DNA of 64,000 nt from Xiphophorus maculatus (Eukaryota; Chordata; Actinopteri; Cyprinodontiformes; Poeciliidae): contig NC_036464.1 in the NCBI RefSeq assembly GCF_002775205.1, positions 3,163,817 through 3,227,816 of the forward strand. The letters run 5' to 3'. The notes beneath the pieces were generated by a model. That model ran no database searches, was not told the origin of the DNA, and worked only from the letters and a program-made list of their open reading frames with translations. This document shows, piece after piece, positions 24,601-35,222 of this stretch (position 1 is the stretch's first letter; each line of letters opens with the position of its first letter). The translations under genes and the position numbers were made by a program.

Positions 24601-27600
24601 GTTTCTCCAGCATGGACTGGGTTGTGTTGGGTCCATTTTACTGGTTATTGCTGGCGTTCTGAAAAACCAGACTATTACTTTCCATTTGAATTCTCTCCAT
24701 GTATTAGAATTTGTTGTTAATTGTGCTTCAGTACATATTTCTTCCCATGTGTCTCCTGCTACTGACTCCTGCAATTCAGTCTCCCATTTATGCTTTATGT
24801 TTGTGGAATCGTGCACATTTATGGACAGAAACAGGTCATATATTTTACTAATTACTTTATCATTTCCCTTTCCCCTTTGTATGTCCATTAGGAAATTTTC
24901 TATAGGTGTAGATTCAAGAAGTTTAGTCCAATTGTTGTGTGTCGTCACAAAGGTTCTAAGTTGTAAGTATCTATAGAAGTCCGTCTTAGGGAGGCCAAAT
25001 TCACTTTTTATCTGTTCAAAGGTTTTGAAATTCTCCTTATTAATTAATTGGTGGATATGAGATAGCCCATAATTAGACCAGTTTTTGAACCCAGAATCTA
25101 AGTTGTTCGGTGTAAATGTCTTTATATATCCTATATTTGATAAAAGTGAAATCTGTTTTGATAATTTAAAAGCCGATTGTATTTTGTTCCAAACTTTGAG
25201 GGTGTTTTTTGTCCAGATTGTCATTTCCTTTGCAGGAGTATCTAAGAAAGGTAATGTTTGTAGTGGTATTGAGCACCTGCTTTCCTCTATTTCCAGCCAA
25301 CGAGTATCTGCACTATTCTCTAGCCATACTAATAAGGGTTTAAGTTGTGCAGCCCAGTAATAATATTTGAAGTTTGGGAGTTTGAGGCCCCCTTTGGGTT
25401 TAGGTAACTGCAGGGTTTTCAATCTGATTCTAGGTCGCTTTTTTTGCCAAATGAATCCAGTTATCATTTTATCTAAAGTGTCAAAAGTAGATTTGGGAAT
25501 CTCCACCGGTAGCATCTGGAATAGATAGAGTAGTCTTGGTAAAACGTTCATACGGATACTTTCAACACGCCCTATCAGAGAGATAGGGAGTGTATCCCAA
25601 CGCTCCAGGTCATTTTTAATGACTCGTAGAAGTTTGCTATAGATTGCCTCATAGAGGTCACATAGAAGTGGAGGTATTTGAATACCCAGATATTTGATAC
25701 CGTTCTTGGGCCACTTAAAGCCACTCTGTACTTTTATGAAGTCTGAAATTGTGCCATTTACATCCATAGCTTCCGTGTTTTCTATGTTGATTTTGTAGCC
25801 TGAGTAAAATCCATATTGAGAGATGAGCTCTTCCAGGTGGGGGATTGTTGATTTAGGTACTGTCAAATACAATAATACATCATCAGCATATAATGAGATT
25901 TTGTGTACTTCCTTGTTAATTTCTATCCCTTTAATATTAGCATCATCTCTAATGATTTGGGCTAACGGTTCAACACTAATGGCAAACAGAAGGGGTGAGA
26001 GCGGGCACCCCTGTCTGCACCCCCGTTCTAATGAAAATCTAGCAGACCTAAAGCCATTAACTTTAACTGCTGCCTGTGGAGAGGAGTAAAGTGTTTGCAC
26101 CCAGTCAACAAAATGTGGGCCAAATCCAAAACATTTCAAAGTATGAATTAAGTATTTCCAAGACACTCTGTCAAACGCCTTTTGGGCATCTAAGGATATG
26201 ATTGCTGATTCAATCTTTCTCTCTTTTTGAACGCTTGTTATGTTTAGTAAGCGCCTTAGATTATCAGCATAGTACCTGCCTACAATAAATCCTGTCTGAT
26301 CGGGATGTATGATTTGGGTGATGAATTTGTTAAGTCGTCTTGCTAGGATTGCTGTGAGTATGCGTGAATCTGTATTCAACAGTGATATAGGTCTATAGGA
26401 CTGGCAGTCTGTAGGATCCTTACCCTCTTTGTGGATTACTACTATAGTGGCTTCTGTCCAAGATGGTGCCATAGTTTTGGATTTTAAAGCATGGTGATAT
26501 GCTTTTAATAGCAGGGGGGCCAGAAGATCTAGAAAAGTTTTATAAAAGTCGTTTGTAAATCCATCTGGGCCTGGACTTTTGTTGTTCTTAAGTGACTTAA
26601 TTATCTGCTTGATCTCCCATTCCTCAATCGGTTGATCTAAGTTCAACGCCGCCTCATCCGTTAAGTCAGGGGTGTCAAACTCCAGTCCTCGAGGGCCGCT
26701 GTCCTGCAACTTTTAGATGTGCCTCTGCTGCACCACACCTGAATAGAATAATTAGGTCATTAGCAAGGCTGGGAGAACTGATCTACACAAGGAGGAGGTC
26801 ATTAAGTCATTTCATTTCAGTGTTTTGTAGCTGTGGCACATCTAAAAACTGCAGGACTGCGGCCCTCGAGGACTGGAGTTTGACACCCCTGCGTTAAGTG
26901 GTTCAATTTTATATTATTTAAAAAATCTGTGAGCTCTTGGTCATTATTACAGGTATCGGTGTTTGTATATAATAATTTGTAAAATTTTGCAAAGGCCTCT
27001 GCTATTTTGTCAGGTCTTGTCTCAATAGACTCTTGGGATTTTATTTTATGAACCATGTTGGAGGACTGTTGTTTCCTCAATCTAAATGCCAATAACCTAC
27101 TAGCCTTCTGGCCAGCGGTTCTGGTTTAAACGGGTCGACGCCGATGAACCCACCCGGCCCAAACATGGCAGCTTCTGTAGCAAGACGCACCTGGAGGAAA
27201 TCCCAGCAGAACCTCCTCCAGGTCAGGACCGTCACCATGGCAACCAGCCGGCTGTCAGTCGAGGCTTTCCCAGCTGATCGATACGCTCACTGAGGATCAA
27301 TGAGCTCCATTCATTACTAATGAGGTCAGCCTGGCGACCAATCGGGATGCTCGTTACGCGGCCGTCAGCGCGACGTGATAGGAAGCGCGATAAATACCGA
27401 CGGGATGGAGAGCCAAGATCTGATGCCGCGCAGCATCAACGCATCAGAGCTTACCAGAGCGTGCAGCTTCTCCTCCAGGTCCTGATTGGCTCGCTGCGAC
27501 GCCGTGTAGCTGTTCTGGAGTCTGCAGGGAGAGGTCAGAGGTCAGACGCCATCAGCAGGTTCTACTGACCCATTAACAGTAGAGGTCTGGGTCAGAACAC

Positions 27601-30600
27601 AACCAAGTAGACGGATTGGATCAGTTCAGTCCAACAATCAGAACCTCGTTAACTCAGCAGACCAGATGATGAGGCAGCAGGATGTAACTGCAACCAGGCT
27701 AATGCTAACATACTGCTAACATCACCAGGCTAATGCTAACATCCATAAGATAAAACGTATATAATCCTAACATTACCAGGAGAAGGCTAACATCACCTAG
27801 CTACACCTAACGTAATATTAACATGGTAAGTTTAACGTTCTGCTAACAACGTAGCTTAGATGAAAATATGAATGATTATTCATCATGTTAATGCAATAGT
27901 ACACAAGCACATTCATGTTATAACTGTAACAATATCATAATGCTGATGTCAGTCTGTTTATGCTAACATCAACAAGCTATGCCCTCTGCTAAGGCTAATA
28001 AGTCATGCTAAAATAATAAAACACCAACATCTGCGTACTTAAGCAAACAAAATACTTTGAGCTACTCCAAAACGCTGAGGTCAATGTGAAGCTAACATCA
28101 GCAGGTCAAAGCTAGTTTAGTGTAAAAAGGCTAGCACAATGCTAAAGCTGGGCTAGCCAGTGGATTACAGTGTTTGGTGCTTTTACTGCATCACATGATA
28201 CATCCAGACTTTCTCTCAGTGAACTACAGAGGCTGATTCACTATCTGATTCTCACAGTTATATTAATACAACAATATAAAATAATATAGTATAATATAAC
28301 ATACTATAATATAAAATAATAATACAAAGACCATTAAATGTTCCTGTTAACAGCAGCTGATCAGGTGATAAAGACACTTTGACCTCATCATCATCATCAT
28401 CATCATCGTCGTCAGTTTCCTCACCTGCGGAACTTGTCCCTCATCTTGTCCAGGTCGTCTCTGGTCCGGCTGAGCTCCGCCTCCATGTAGTGACGGCTGC
28501 CCTCAAACTCTGCCTCCATGGCCTCCATCTTGTGGGTGGAGAGTGACAGGCGGTGCCGCAGGTCCTCGTTCTGCTGCTGGAGGATTCTGGGTAAGGAGGC
28601 GGGACAGGAAGTGCTTTAGCCTGTCAGGACGTTGGACACCTGGAGAGAAGGGACCAGACCAACTCACCTGATCCTGTCGGAGTCCGACAGCGCCTCCTGG
28701 AACAGAGCAGAAGCAGAATTAGACTCAGTGGACCAACAACCCATCCTCAGACCCACAGGCAGAGCGCTGGTCCGCTCTGACACCGACCACTGCAGTGGTG
28801 CCCAAAGTGGGTTCTGGAGGTCCGGCATCCTTTAGTTCTCTCCCTGGTGGTACCAACATGTCAGTGTTCTTCTGAGGCCTCTAACGAGCCATGATTGCAT
28901 CCAGGTGCGTTAAACCAGGGAGAGACTAAAACATGCAGGATGCCGGAACCTCAAGGTCCGACTTTGGGCTCCCCTGGACTACTGGAACAGAACCGGGTCA
29001 GGGAGAACTGGAGTCAACATGAGGAGAAGAAGCAGAGACTACTGAAACCTACTGGGACCAACTCAGTTGTATCCAGGTTCTCCATGATCTGGTCCAACTT
29101 CCTGAGATTTTCCCAGGATTCCAGGTCTCCTTTCAGTCAAATAGAATCCGGTTCTGGAGAACCAGCTAGATCCCAGTCCAGAACCCGACAAGAAAGGGAT
29201 CAGAATCCAGTTTAAAACATGATCCAAACTGGTCCAAAACCACAGAGAAACCCAAATCCAGAACTTTGTCAGAAACGGTAGAAGTTGTTCTTCCTGGGTT
29301 CCATCCACAGATCCTGCTTCAGACTGAACCGGATCAGAACCAACAGGTGCTGGTTCATGAAGGTGTTAGCCTCATAAAACATCCAGAACAAGACCCATAC
29401 CAGTTAAAACCAGCAAACTGAAACCAGTAAGAACAGCAACCAACAGGAACCAGTAGTTCTGTCACGATAGCAAATTTTGCTGAACGATTAATTGTCTCAA
29501 AAATTATTGCGATAAACGATAATATTGTCTGAAGACCTTTTTACACTGATTTAATGAAAATGACGTAATAATGCATGTGATTTCCTGCCAAAGATAGATA
29601 CACTTTATTTTCAAAAGAATATTTAACACTGGAGCTGATAAACAAAATAAACAAAACAACCAAAAACAAAAATGAAATGGATTCTCAGTCTCCATTAACA
29701 AAAATGTACTAGAAAAAAACCTAAACAACATAAAGCCAAAGTGGAAATAAATACTGCATTCAACCAAAAGAGTGCAGATTATGAAGTCTGTATATCATGT
29801 TGCCCTTCAGTAATAATTAGATTTAAATAGAGAAGATGGGCACATCGACTACCTGATGCAATAATTCACACTACATGATTTTTTGCTCCTATTTTTCCCC
29901 TTACAACAATCTTAGAACGTTGGTCTTTCTAAGATTGTGTGGTGTGTTACGGTAGATCATCGTTCTAAATCAACAGGCTGGGATCTTAACTCCACCTGTT
30001 GAATGTGACAGGTAGCCAATCAGAAAGCAGGATTCCCCTCCCTGCTTTCTGAGGGGAAATTGTGGAGGGGAATCCCAAACAGCTGACACGGGGCAACCCT
30101 GAGATGATATGTGGAAACAACATTAATGTTTATTCAACATGCAAAGAATATAGAAATGACAAGAGGAGGAGTTGGAGCGAAATTACTACCACAGTTGATA
30201 AACCCGGTAACTTTTCAGCTGTTCTTCTTTAACGTGACGTAAACAGGTTCTAATGATTTTCATTCAGTCAGGACTTTACGCTGACACTAGCCACATGCAT
30301 TGCAGGTAGATTGTAGTAAAGCATTGATTAATGCCTGGTTTTAAAATTAGTTCACTGAACTTGTAGCCATTATTTTGTGCCCATTGTTGGACACCACAGG
30401 GCAGGACCGAACCCGATGGAACCGTTATACCTAGGATTTCTGTCGGCTAATGTTTGGTCTGTCAGGGTTTGAAAATGGGCCGACAATCGGCTGACAGCTC
30501 TAAGATCGTGTGGTCTGTGCTGGGCTTTATACTAAGGAAATGAGGTCAGAGGTCAGTGGAGAGCACCGGAGTTGAGCCTTTTTTTCCATTCGGTGTCATT

Positions 30601-32044
30601 AACAGAAAGAGAAAAAGGTCGGAAGAGACGATAATGCCGATAATTAAAATGGCGTCGATAGTTTTAATTTATCGTACGATTAATTGATTTATCGTTTATC
30701 GCGACAGGCCTAGGAACCACCAGTGAAACCGGTCTGATTCCATTCCAACCAGTTAGAACCAGTTTAAGGAAACCAGCAGGAAGCCAGTCGCCTTCCAGTC
30801 CTGTGAACCTGTTTCTGTTCATCCGGCTCCCAGCATGCAGCAGGGCATCATGACTATCGACCCGACCCGTCCAGGGAACCAATTGGTAGGAGAACCCAGC
30901 AGCCAATCAGAGAGCAGCGCTGGAACGACCCAGGAGCGGTTCTTCTGGAGCAGCGGACCCAGAAACCCAACAGAACCCGCTGAATCAGAACCTGATACTA
31001 ATCACCATCATCATGTCCAGTCCTGGACCGACCAGGTGGAAAAAACAAACGCACCTCGGCGCTGAGGAACAGGAGGGAGGATGAAGGGCGGGACGTGAGG
31101 AAGAGGAGGCTGAGTGACCTCTGACCTACCTTGATGTGGGACAGCAGGGACAGACTGGACAGGGGGGGTCTGGGTCTCTGCCTGACCTCAGTCACCTTTC
31201 TAAGCTCCGCCCCCCGTGTGATGTCACCGCGCCCCGCCCTCTCCAGAGGCTGGTTCCAGCCGTCGGGTCGCCGTATCGACGCCACCCAGCCGTCCCAGCG
31301 CCGGGTCCGGTCTGTGGACCGTCGGCCGGCGTCGGGACGGCAGCCGTGCTGGTGGGCGGAGCCTCTAAGGTCTGCGGGCGGCCTGCCAAGCTGCGCGAGG
31401 CGGGCGGGGCTTAAGACACGGCAGGTGATCTCGTCCAGGAAGCTGGAGAACCGGACCTTCTCCTCCAGAACCTGCATCCTCCAGTTCCAGGCGGTGCGGG
31501 CGGAGGAGGACGGGGCCAGTGACTGCAGCGAGGGCGGCCCCCGATGCTCCGCCCCCTGCCGCCCGTCACCCAGCAGCTCCACCGACTTTGACTTCCTGAG
31601 CGTGTCGTAGGTTGGCTCCGCCCCCACGGCGGCCGGCTGCTTCAGGATGCCTTTGGGGGCGGCGCCACGGGCAGGGGCGGCCCGCTGGGTCCAGCTGGGG
31701 CGGTGCCGCACCGGGGAACGTCTCCTGGAGTGGGCGGAGTCTAGGTGACCTCCCCTGCTCTGACTGGCAGCGTGGCGTTCAGGCCGGTGGGCGGAGCTCC
31801 TGAAGGGCGGCGGCGGCGGCACGTAGAGCTCCAGGCTGGACAGGCTGGAGACGTCCGGTTCGCTGTCGGAGGGGGGCGGGGCCTGTTCACGGCGCTGCGG
31901 GGACGGTGTTACCTGGCTGAGGTCGGGCCGCTGGTCGGGCCGCTGGGCGGGCGGCGGCGAGGCGGGGGTCAGGCCGTGGCGCGTCTCGCGGTGCTGCGGC
32001 GGAGCCTTGCGGTACGGCTTCCTGGCCGGGCCGGCGCTCGCCAT
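15639..32044 (-). CDS. tjap1: Tight junction-associated protein 1 (PILT), about 886 aa
   Basis: Coding exons in transcript order: 32044-31130, 28696-28668, 28586-28425, 27521-27455, 22211-22104, 21860-21777, 20871-20197 and 16259-15639. All are GT-AG, and phases join cleanly from ATG to stop. The start MASAGPARKPYRKAPP matches the mammalian TJAP1 N-terminus. Residues ~306-455 are the coiled coil (RILQQQNEDLRHRL, LQNSYTASQRANQDLEEKL, EIVELTNKLLDAKN, DCNLAVQLLKCNKSHF). Next come VVPTSVIARVLEKPEPL, AEDVFVHVDM, AFEKLNPYP and NSPLPNCTYATRQAISLSL. The C-terminus has PASSASSEEDLL and ends SPKRMGVHHLHRKDSL...LLD. The family protein joins tight junctions late, binds Dlg-type scaffolds and has been placed at Golgi/endosomes. 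Odd: the first coding exon is 305 codons long, roughly 280 residues more than I recall in the 557-aa human form. Introns are repeat-rich. Confidence 0.95.
16873..16999 (+). mobile_element. V-SINE 3' tail fragment
   Basis: The sequence CGACAGACTGGCGACCTGTC through GTGTTAGAAAATGGATGGAT is the LINE2-like tail of fish V-SINEs. The head and core are absent, so this is a truncated copy in the last tjap1 intron. A full copy on the other strand is at 50497-50852. Confidence 0.75.
17155..17400. repeat. About 107-bp imperfect tandem repeat
   Basis: Two and a half diverged copies. Each has a CCAGACCCAGGGGG-like start, then CCAAGGTCC, then a CCCCAATCCC(G/A)GGTAGA block, then CTTCATGGCTCC or its variant. 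A partial copy recurs at about 18600-18640. Confidence 0.6.
17600..19160 (-). repeat. Array of six degenerate tRNA-like units
   Basis: On the minus strand six units resemble the A box (TGGCCCAGTGGTTAAG in the clearest, about 18048-18030) and B box (GGGTTCGCTTCC) of pol III tRNA promoters. They lie at about 17730-17630, 17940-17880, 18050-17985, 18835-18765, 19005-18935 and 19145-19070. Most are preceded 5' by a related flank reading TAAGAGACATAAGGACTAT or a variant, so the repeated unit is larger than the tRNA-like part. The units differ substantially and their arms do not all pair, so they are not called functional tRNA genes. They are probably duplicated heads of an old tRNA-derived SINE. 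Confidence 0.6.
18678..18721. repeat. Perfect 19-bp inverted repeat with 6-nt loop
   Basis: Left arm 18678-18696 (GCTTGCCAAATGGGAGGAT) is the exact reverse complement of 18703-18721. Shorter versions of the core, GGAGGAT-N6-ATCCTCC, recur near 18105 and 18552. Confidence 0.9.
19211..19432 (+). mobile_element. tRNA-derived SINE
   Basis: The head contains an A box (TGGCGTAGTGGTTAGCGC) and a perfect B box (GGGTTCGACTCCC), followed by a pyrimidine-rich body (CATGTCTTCCCCCCTCTCC) and an AATAAT simple-repeat tail. AATAATACCGA flanks both sides and is the likely target duplication. It lies in the last tjap1 intron, opposite to the gene. Confidence 0.8.
22650..23170. repeat. Degenerate GCTAA-rich tandem repeat
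   Basis: Many diverged copies of a word like GCTAACATTAGCATGCTAAG with spacing of about 20-60 bp. It is intronic to tjap1. A related tract is at 27690-28160. Confidence 0.65.
24226..26709 (-). CDS. LINE ORF2 fragment: reverse transcriptase and C-terminal region, 827 codons
   Basis: Numbered from the ATG, the RT blocks are SPGPDGFTNDFY (45-56), SLDAQKAFDRV (172-182), GCRQGCPLSPLLFAI (230-244) and the catalytic YADDVLLYL (274-282). The C-terminal half has KPKGGLKLPNF and a CxxC...H-like cluster (CWRNC...H...CP) typical of the L1 group. The frame is intact to its stop, which suggests a fairly young insertion. The first 14 residues are not LINE sequence. They come from a hAT MITE inserted in the ORF, which supplies the ATG. 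The endonuclease is absent, so the copy cannot move by itself. Confidence 0.85.
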   Translation of the reverse strand: MQDSGPRGLEFDTPDLTDEAALNLDQPIEEWEIKQIIKSLKNNKSPGPDGFTNDFYKTFLDLLAPLLLKAYHHALKSKTMAPSWTEATIVVIHKEGKDPTDCQSYRPISLLNTDSRILTAILARRLNKFITQIIHPDQTGFIVGRYYADNLRRLLNITSVQKERKIESAIISLDAQKAFDRVSWKYLIHTLKCFGFGPHFVDWVQTLYSSPQAAVKVNGFRSARFSLERGCRQGCPLSPLLFAISVEPLAQIIRDDANIKGIEINKEVHKISLYADDVLLYLTVPKSTIPHLEELISQYGFYSGYKINIENTEAMDVNGTISDFIKVQSGFKWPKNGIKYLGIQIPPLLCDLYEAIYSKLLRVIKNDLERWDTLPISLIGRVESIRMNVLPRLLYLFQMLPVEIPKSTFDTLDKMITGFIWQKKRPRIRLKTLQLPKPKGGLKLPNFKYYYWAAQLKPLLVWLENSADTRWLEIEESRCSIPLQTLPFLDTPAKEMTIWTKNTLKVWNKIQSAFKLSKQISLLSNIGYIKTFTPNNLDSGFKNWSNYGLSHIHQLINKENFKTFEQIKSEFGLPKTDFYRYLQLRTFVTTHNNWTKLLESTPIENFLMDIQRGKGNDKVISKIYDLFLSINVHDSTNIKHKWETELQESVAGDTWEEICTEAQLTTNSNTWREFKWKVIVWFFRTPAITSKMDPTQPSPCWRNCGTQNANHTHIFWACPKLSVFWEDIFEALKVIFRRNVPKTPLVAILGVIPFGLERKDDRYLLRILLTAALKCITIRWLKPGPPTYNTWIQKVWDIHLMEEITYSLRLQKIVVNIRWSFIPLLFQ
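26667..26891. mobile_element. hAT MITE family 1, copy 1
   Basis: A 225-bp element with inverted ends CAGGGGTGTCAAACTCCAG / CTGGAGTTTGACACCCCTG. It is flanked by a perfect 8-bp duplication CGTTAAGT (26659-26666 and 26892-26899), the hallmark of hAT transposition. It interrupts the LINE ORF. Confidence 0.95.
26892..27113 (-). pseudogene. LINE ORF2 upstream fragment, cut off by MITE insertion
   Basis: This frame (FRLRKQQSSNMVHKIKSQES...) is the ORF2 segment just before the RT. It runs into the MITE and stops there. It continues after the MITE as the 24226-26709 frame. Confidence 0.8.
27690..28160. repeat. Degenerate GCTAA-rich tract
   Basis: Diverged copies of words such as GGCTAATGCTAACAT, with no clean period. 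It is intronic to tjap1 and similar to 22650-23170. Confidence 0.5.
28793..28976. mobile_element. hAT MITE family 2, copy 1
   Basis: A 184-bp element with ends CAGTGGTGCCCAAAGTGGG and, inverted, CCCAAAG...CACTG/CCCTG-like. The 8-bp flanks GACCACTG (28785-28792) and GACTACTG (28977-28984) differ by one base. It lies in a tjap1 intron. Confidence 0.85.
29467..30712. mobile_element. About 1.2-kb nonautonomous DNA transposon with TIR-like ends
   Basis: The left end, CTGTCACGATAGC...CGATTAATTG...GCGATAAACGATA, is echoed inverted at the right end, CGATTAATTGATTTATCGTTTATCGCGACAG. No transposase frame lies inside. A short repeat, TAAGATTGTGTGGT / TAAGATCGTGTGGT, occurs internally. The superfamily is not determined because the target duplication is unclear. 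It lies in a tjap1 intron. Confidence 0.6.
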
Positions 32045-32076
32045 CCTGCCTGCTGGTTCCGGTCGGGTCTGCGGTC
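32045..32076 (-). other. tjap1: 5' UTR part of the first canonical tjap1 coding exon
   Basis: The acceptor GCAG lies immediately 5' of position 32076 on the minus strand. The 32 nt between it and the ATG at 32044 contain no stop in the coding frame, which is why the upstream exon can be read through. Confidence 0.7.
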
Positions 32077-32251
32077 CTGCCGGGACAACGGGTCAAAGGT
32101 CAGCTAGTCAGAGACACGACGGCGCCGCTCACCTGCCAACCGACCGCTCGCCACGACGCCTCGACCCGACTGCCCATCGTCACGGCAACACTCTCCCTCT
32201 GAGTGCAGGTCGATATTCGCCCGCCCCTCACAGCTGAGTGAGAGAGAGAGA

Positions 32252-32287
32252 GTGTGCGTGTGTGTGTGTGTGTGGGTGTGTGTGTGT
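32252..32287. repeat. (GT)n microsatellite
   Basis: Interrupted GT repeat preceded by a short GA run, just upstream of the first canonical tjap1 coding exon. Confidence 0.85.
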
Positions 32288-34120
32288 CGGCCTCAGGCCA
32301 ATCATTGATCAGCTCTTGTTTCCAGAACAGGAAGTGCAGCTGAATCGATCCGGACCGGACCGGCACTCAGAGCCACTCGGCTATCAGCAGGTGTGTGATG
32401 ATGTCATACAGGTGACATCATCATCCGGGTCGTCAGAACCGCCAGAACATTTCACTGGAGGAGACAAACTTGGATTAGGACAACTGGACTCATCCAGAAC
32501 CACAGAACCAGAGGACAGGAAGGTCTGGACCGCAGCAAGGAAACCAAAACCAGGACCGGACCGGAAACTGGACCCAGACCGGATCACCTGAACCGGTCCA
32601 GTTAACGGTGCTGCTGCGGGGATCAGAGTCGTAATCGTGATTTTCCGCTCCATTTAGTCCGTCTGGGTCACGTGACCAGCAGCCAATCAGGGCGCATCGA
32701 TCGCCCGTCTGTCAGGACTTCTGGGTTTCTGCTTCCTGATCTTCCTCCAGGCGTTTCTACTCAGATTTCATATCTACATATTTTTCCTAGACGTTTCTAG
32801 TTCTGGTGGTTTTTCATGAAGCGGATCGGAAAACATTCTGGGTTTTCTGGAGCTTCTGGTTGTTTTGTTGGTTTTGTTTCTGGTTTTGGTCGGGATCTTT
32901 TCCAGATCCTTCTCCACTCACATTCAGGACAGACATTTTTTTCTGCATATTCAAGATCATGTTCAGGTTTTAATCTAGAAGTTGGATGTGAATCATTAGA
33001 GACGTTTATTCAGTCCACAGATATCTGGGAAAACAAATATATTTCTATGTTTTCATCCAGACCAAAACTCTGCTGAATAAAAATGATTATTTATAAATCT
33101 TCAGACTAAAGTGGAGATTGAAATAAACCGTTCCATTATCTCTACATTCTAACACGCTGTTTAAAAGGAATCCAACGGGGCGCCATGTTGGATTCCTAAC
33201 AGGAAGTGGTGGCTGTCAGGGTTCAGCTAATCGCTACACTGCCCCCTGTGGGTGAGCGTGTTTATAGCAACGCTCAGGGCAGATCGGTTCATACGGATGA
33301 AAACTTGAAGCCGATCCTGCAGGTACAGTGTTATTTAAACACCGTTTCCATAGCGACTCGTGTTAATATTCGCTGCTTTTCCAACAAAACAGAAACCAGG
33401 GTTTCCCCCAGTGTATTATAAGCCTGGCGACCCGCCATGCTCTACTAGCCCCCCACCAGGCTAAGTGTTTATGTTTTTTAGGAAAATAATCATTAAAAAA
33501 AAGAAAAAGGAAATCGCTTCTTTTTTTTAAAGCCGGATTACAAGCGTCCCTGTTGCTCTGAGCGTTTCACCGGCGGAGCAAATTTATTCCTAAAAGATGA
33601 GTTTATAGTTTATGCATCTAAAGCCAGGAGAGCGGACCAATCACATCGCTGCAGCCTCTGCTTGCTGCGCACCTTTCACTCAAACTGGACACAGGCTGAC
33701 CTGTATAGATGTTTACATCACCAACCTGTGTGGAATCGTGTTTCTCTGGAGAACTCCCCATCAAGGTCGGAGTTTAAACCCACTGCATTAGCTCTGGTTG
33801 TGCAGCTCTACATGAACCGCAGGAATAACTTGAAGTTGCTTTCAGAGGAGCGTTGAGAAAGATTTATATTTGATTCATAACACAGAATGACGCGGCCGTT
33901 TCCATCTCCACACGCTGCCCAGCGCCCGGCTCTGTCTGCGCTGATGAAGTTCAGATTGTTCCCGGTTGGTGGGACAATTTAAAATCTCTTCATCAAATTC
34001 AGCAGCTTTGATCATCTGAAGATGGACTCGAGTCTCGGACTCAGACAAGTCAAGACTTGGGTCTGAGGATTCTCCCTGTTCATCATCGAGTCACAGGCGT
34101 GTTTAATCTGAGTCGTCGTT

Positions 34121-35211
34121 CAGGTCGATCCCCAGGTCTCCAGGTCGATCTCCAGGACGTTTTCCAGGTCTCCAGGTCATTCCCCAGGTTTCCAGGTCGT
34201 TCTCCAGGACGTTTTCCAGGTCTCCAGGTCATTCCCCAGGTTTCCAGGTCGTTCTCCAGGATGTTCCGCAAGTTTCCAGGTCGTTCTCCAGGTCGGTCTC
34301 CAGGTTGTTCCCCAGGTCTCCAGGTCGATCTCCAGGTCGATCTCCAGGTTGTTCCCCAGGTCTCCAGGTCGTTCCCCAGGTCGATCTCCAGGTTGTTCCC
34401 CAGGTCTCCAGGTCATTCCCCAGGTTTCCAGGTCGTTCTCCAGGACGTTTTCCAGGTCTCCAGGTCATTCCCCAGGTTTCCAGGTCGTTCTCCAGGATGT
34501 TCCGCAAGTTTCCAGGTCGTTCTCCAGGTCGGTCTCCAGGTCATTCCCCAGGTCGGTCACCAGGTCGTTCCCCAGGTCGATCTCCAGGTTGTTCCCCAGG
34601 TCTCCAGGTCGTTCCCCAGGTCGGTCTCCAGGTCGTTCCCCAGGTCTCCAGGTCGTTCCCCAGGTCGTTCCCCAGGTCTCCAGGTCGTTCCCCAGGTCGG
34701 TCTCCAGGTTGTTCCCCAGGTCTCCAGGTCGTTCCCCAGGCCTCCAGGTCATTCCCCAGGTCGGTCTCCAGGTCATTCCCCAGGTCGGTCACCAGGTCGT
34801 TCCCCAGGTCGGTCTCCAGGTCGTTCCCCAGGTGGGTCTCCAAGTTGTTCCCCAGGTCTCCAGGCCGTTCCCCAGGTCTCCAGGTCGGTCTCCAGGTCGT
34901 TCCCCAGGTCTCCAGGTCGGTCTCCAGGTCGATCTCCAGGTCGTTCCCCAGGTCTCCAGGTCGGTCTCCAGGTCGTTCCCCAGGTCTCCAGGTCGGCCTC
35001 CAGGTCGTTCCCCAGGTCGGTCTCCAGGTCGATCTCCAGGTCGTTCCCCAGGTCGGTCTCCAGGTCGGTCTCCAGGTCGTTCCCCAGGTCTCCAGGTCGA
35101 TCTCCAGGTCGTTCCCCAGGTCTCCAGGTCGATCTCCAGGTCGTTCCCCAGGTCGGTCTCCAGGTCTTCAGGTCGGTCTCCAGGTCGGTCTCCAGGTCTC
35201 CCTCCAGGTGT
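34121..35211. repeat. CCAGGTC minisatellite, about 1.1 kb
   Basis: Composed of 12-bp units (CCAGGTCGTTCC, CCAGGTCGGTCT, CCAGGTCGATCT) mixed with a 9-bp unit (CCAGGTCTC), about 90-100 in all. Larger blocks of about 230 bp are duplicated (compare 34206-34290 with 34426-34520). All frames are open because the unit lacks stop codons. It lies in a tjap1 5' intron and ends about 15 bp from the donor of the 35223-35275 exon. Confidence 0.95.
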
Positions 35212-35222
35212 GTTCTGGTTCT

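Larger units (their letters stand above)
23907..27113 (-). mobile_element. 5'-truncated L1/Tx1-like LINE with target-site duplication
   Basis: The poly(A) tail appears as a T-run on the plus strand at 23907-23923. AGCGGTTCTGG occurs at 23896-23906 and again at 27114-27124, a clean target-site duplication of at least 11 bp. The body carries ORF2 from just before the reverse transcriptase to its C-terminus. The endonuclease and ORF1 are missing. It lies in a tjap1 intron in the gene's orientation and is interrupted by a hAT MITE at 26667-26891. Confidence 0.92.

Noticed and set aside
33370..33620. Possible hAT-like end (AGGGTTTCCCCCAGTG) in a tjap1 intron
   Set aside because: Only one end resembles a terminal inverted repeat. 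No partner end or target duplication was found.
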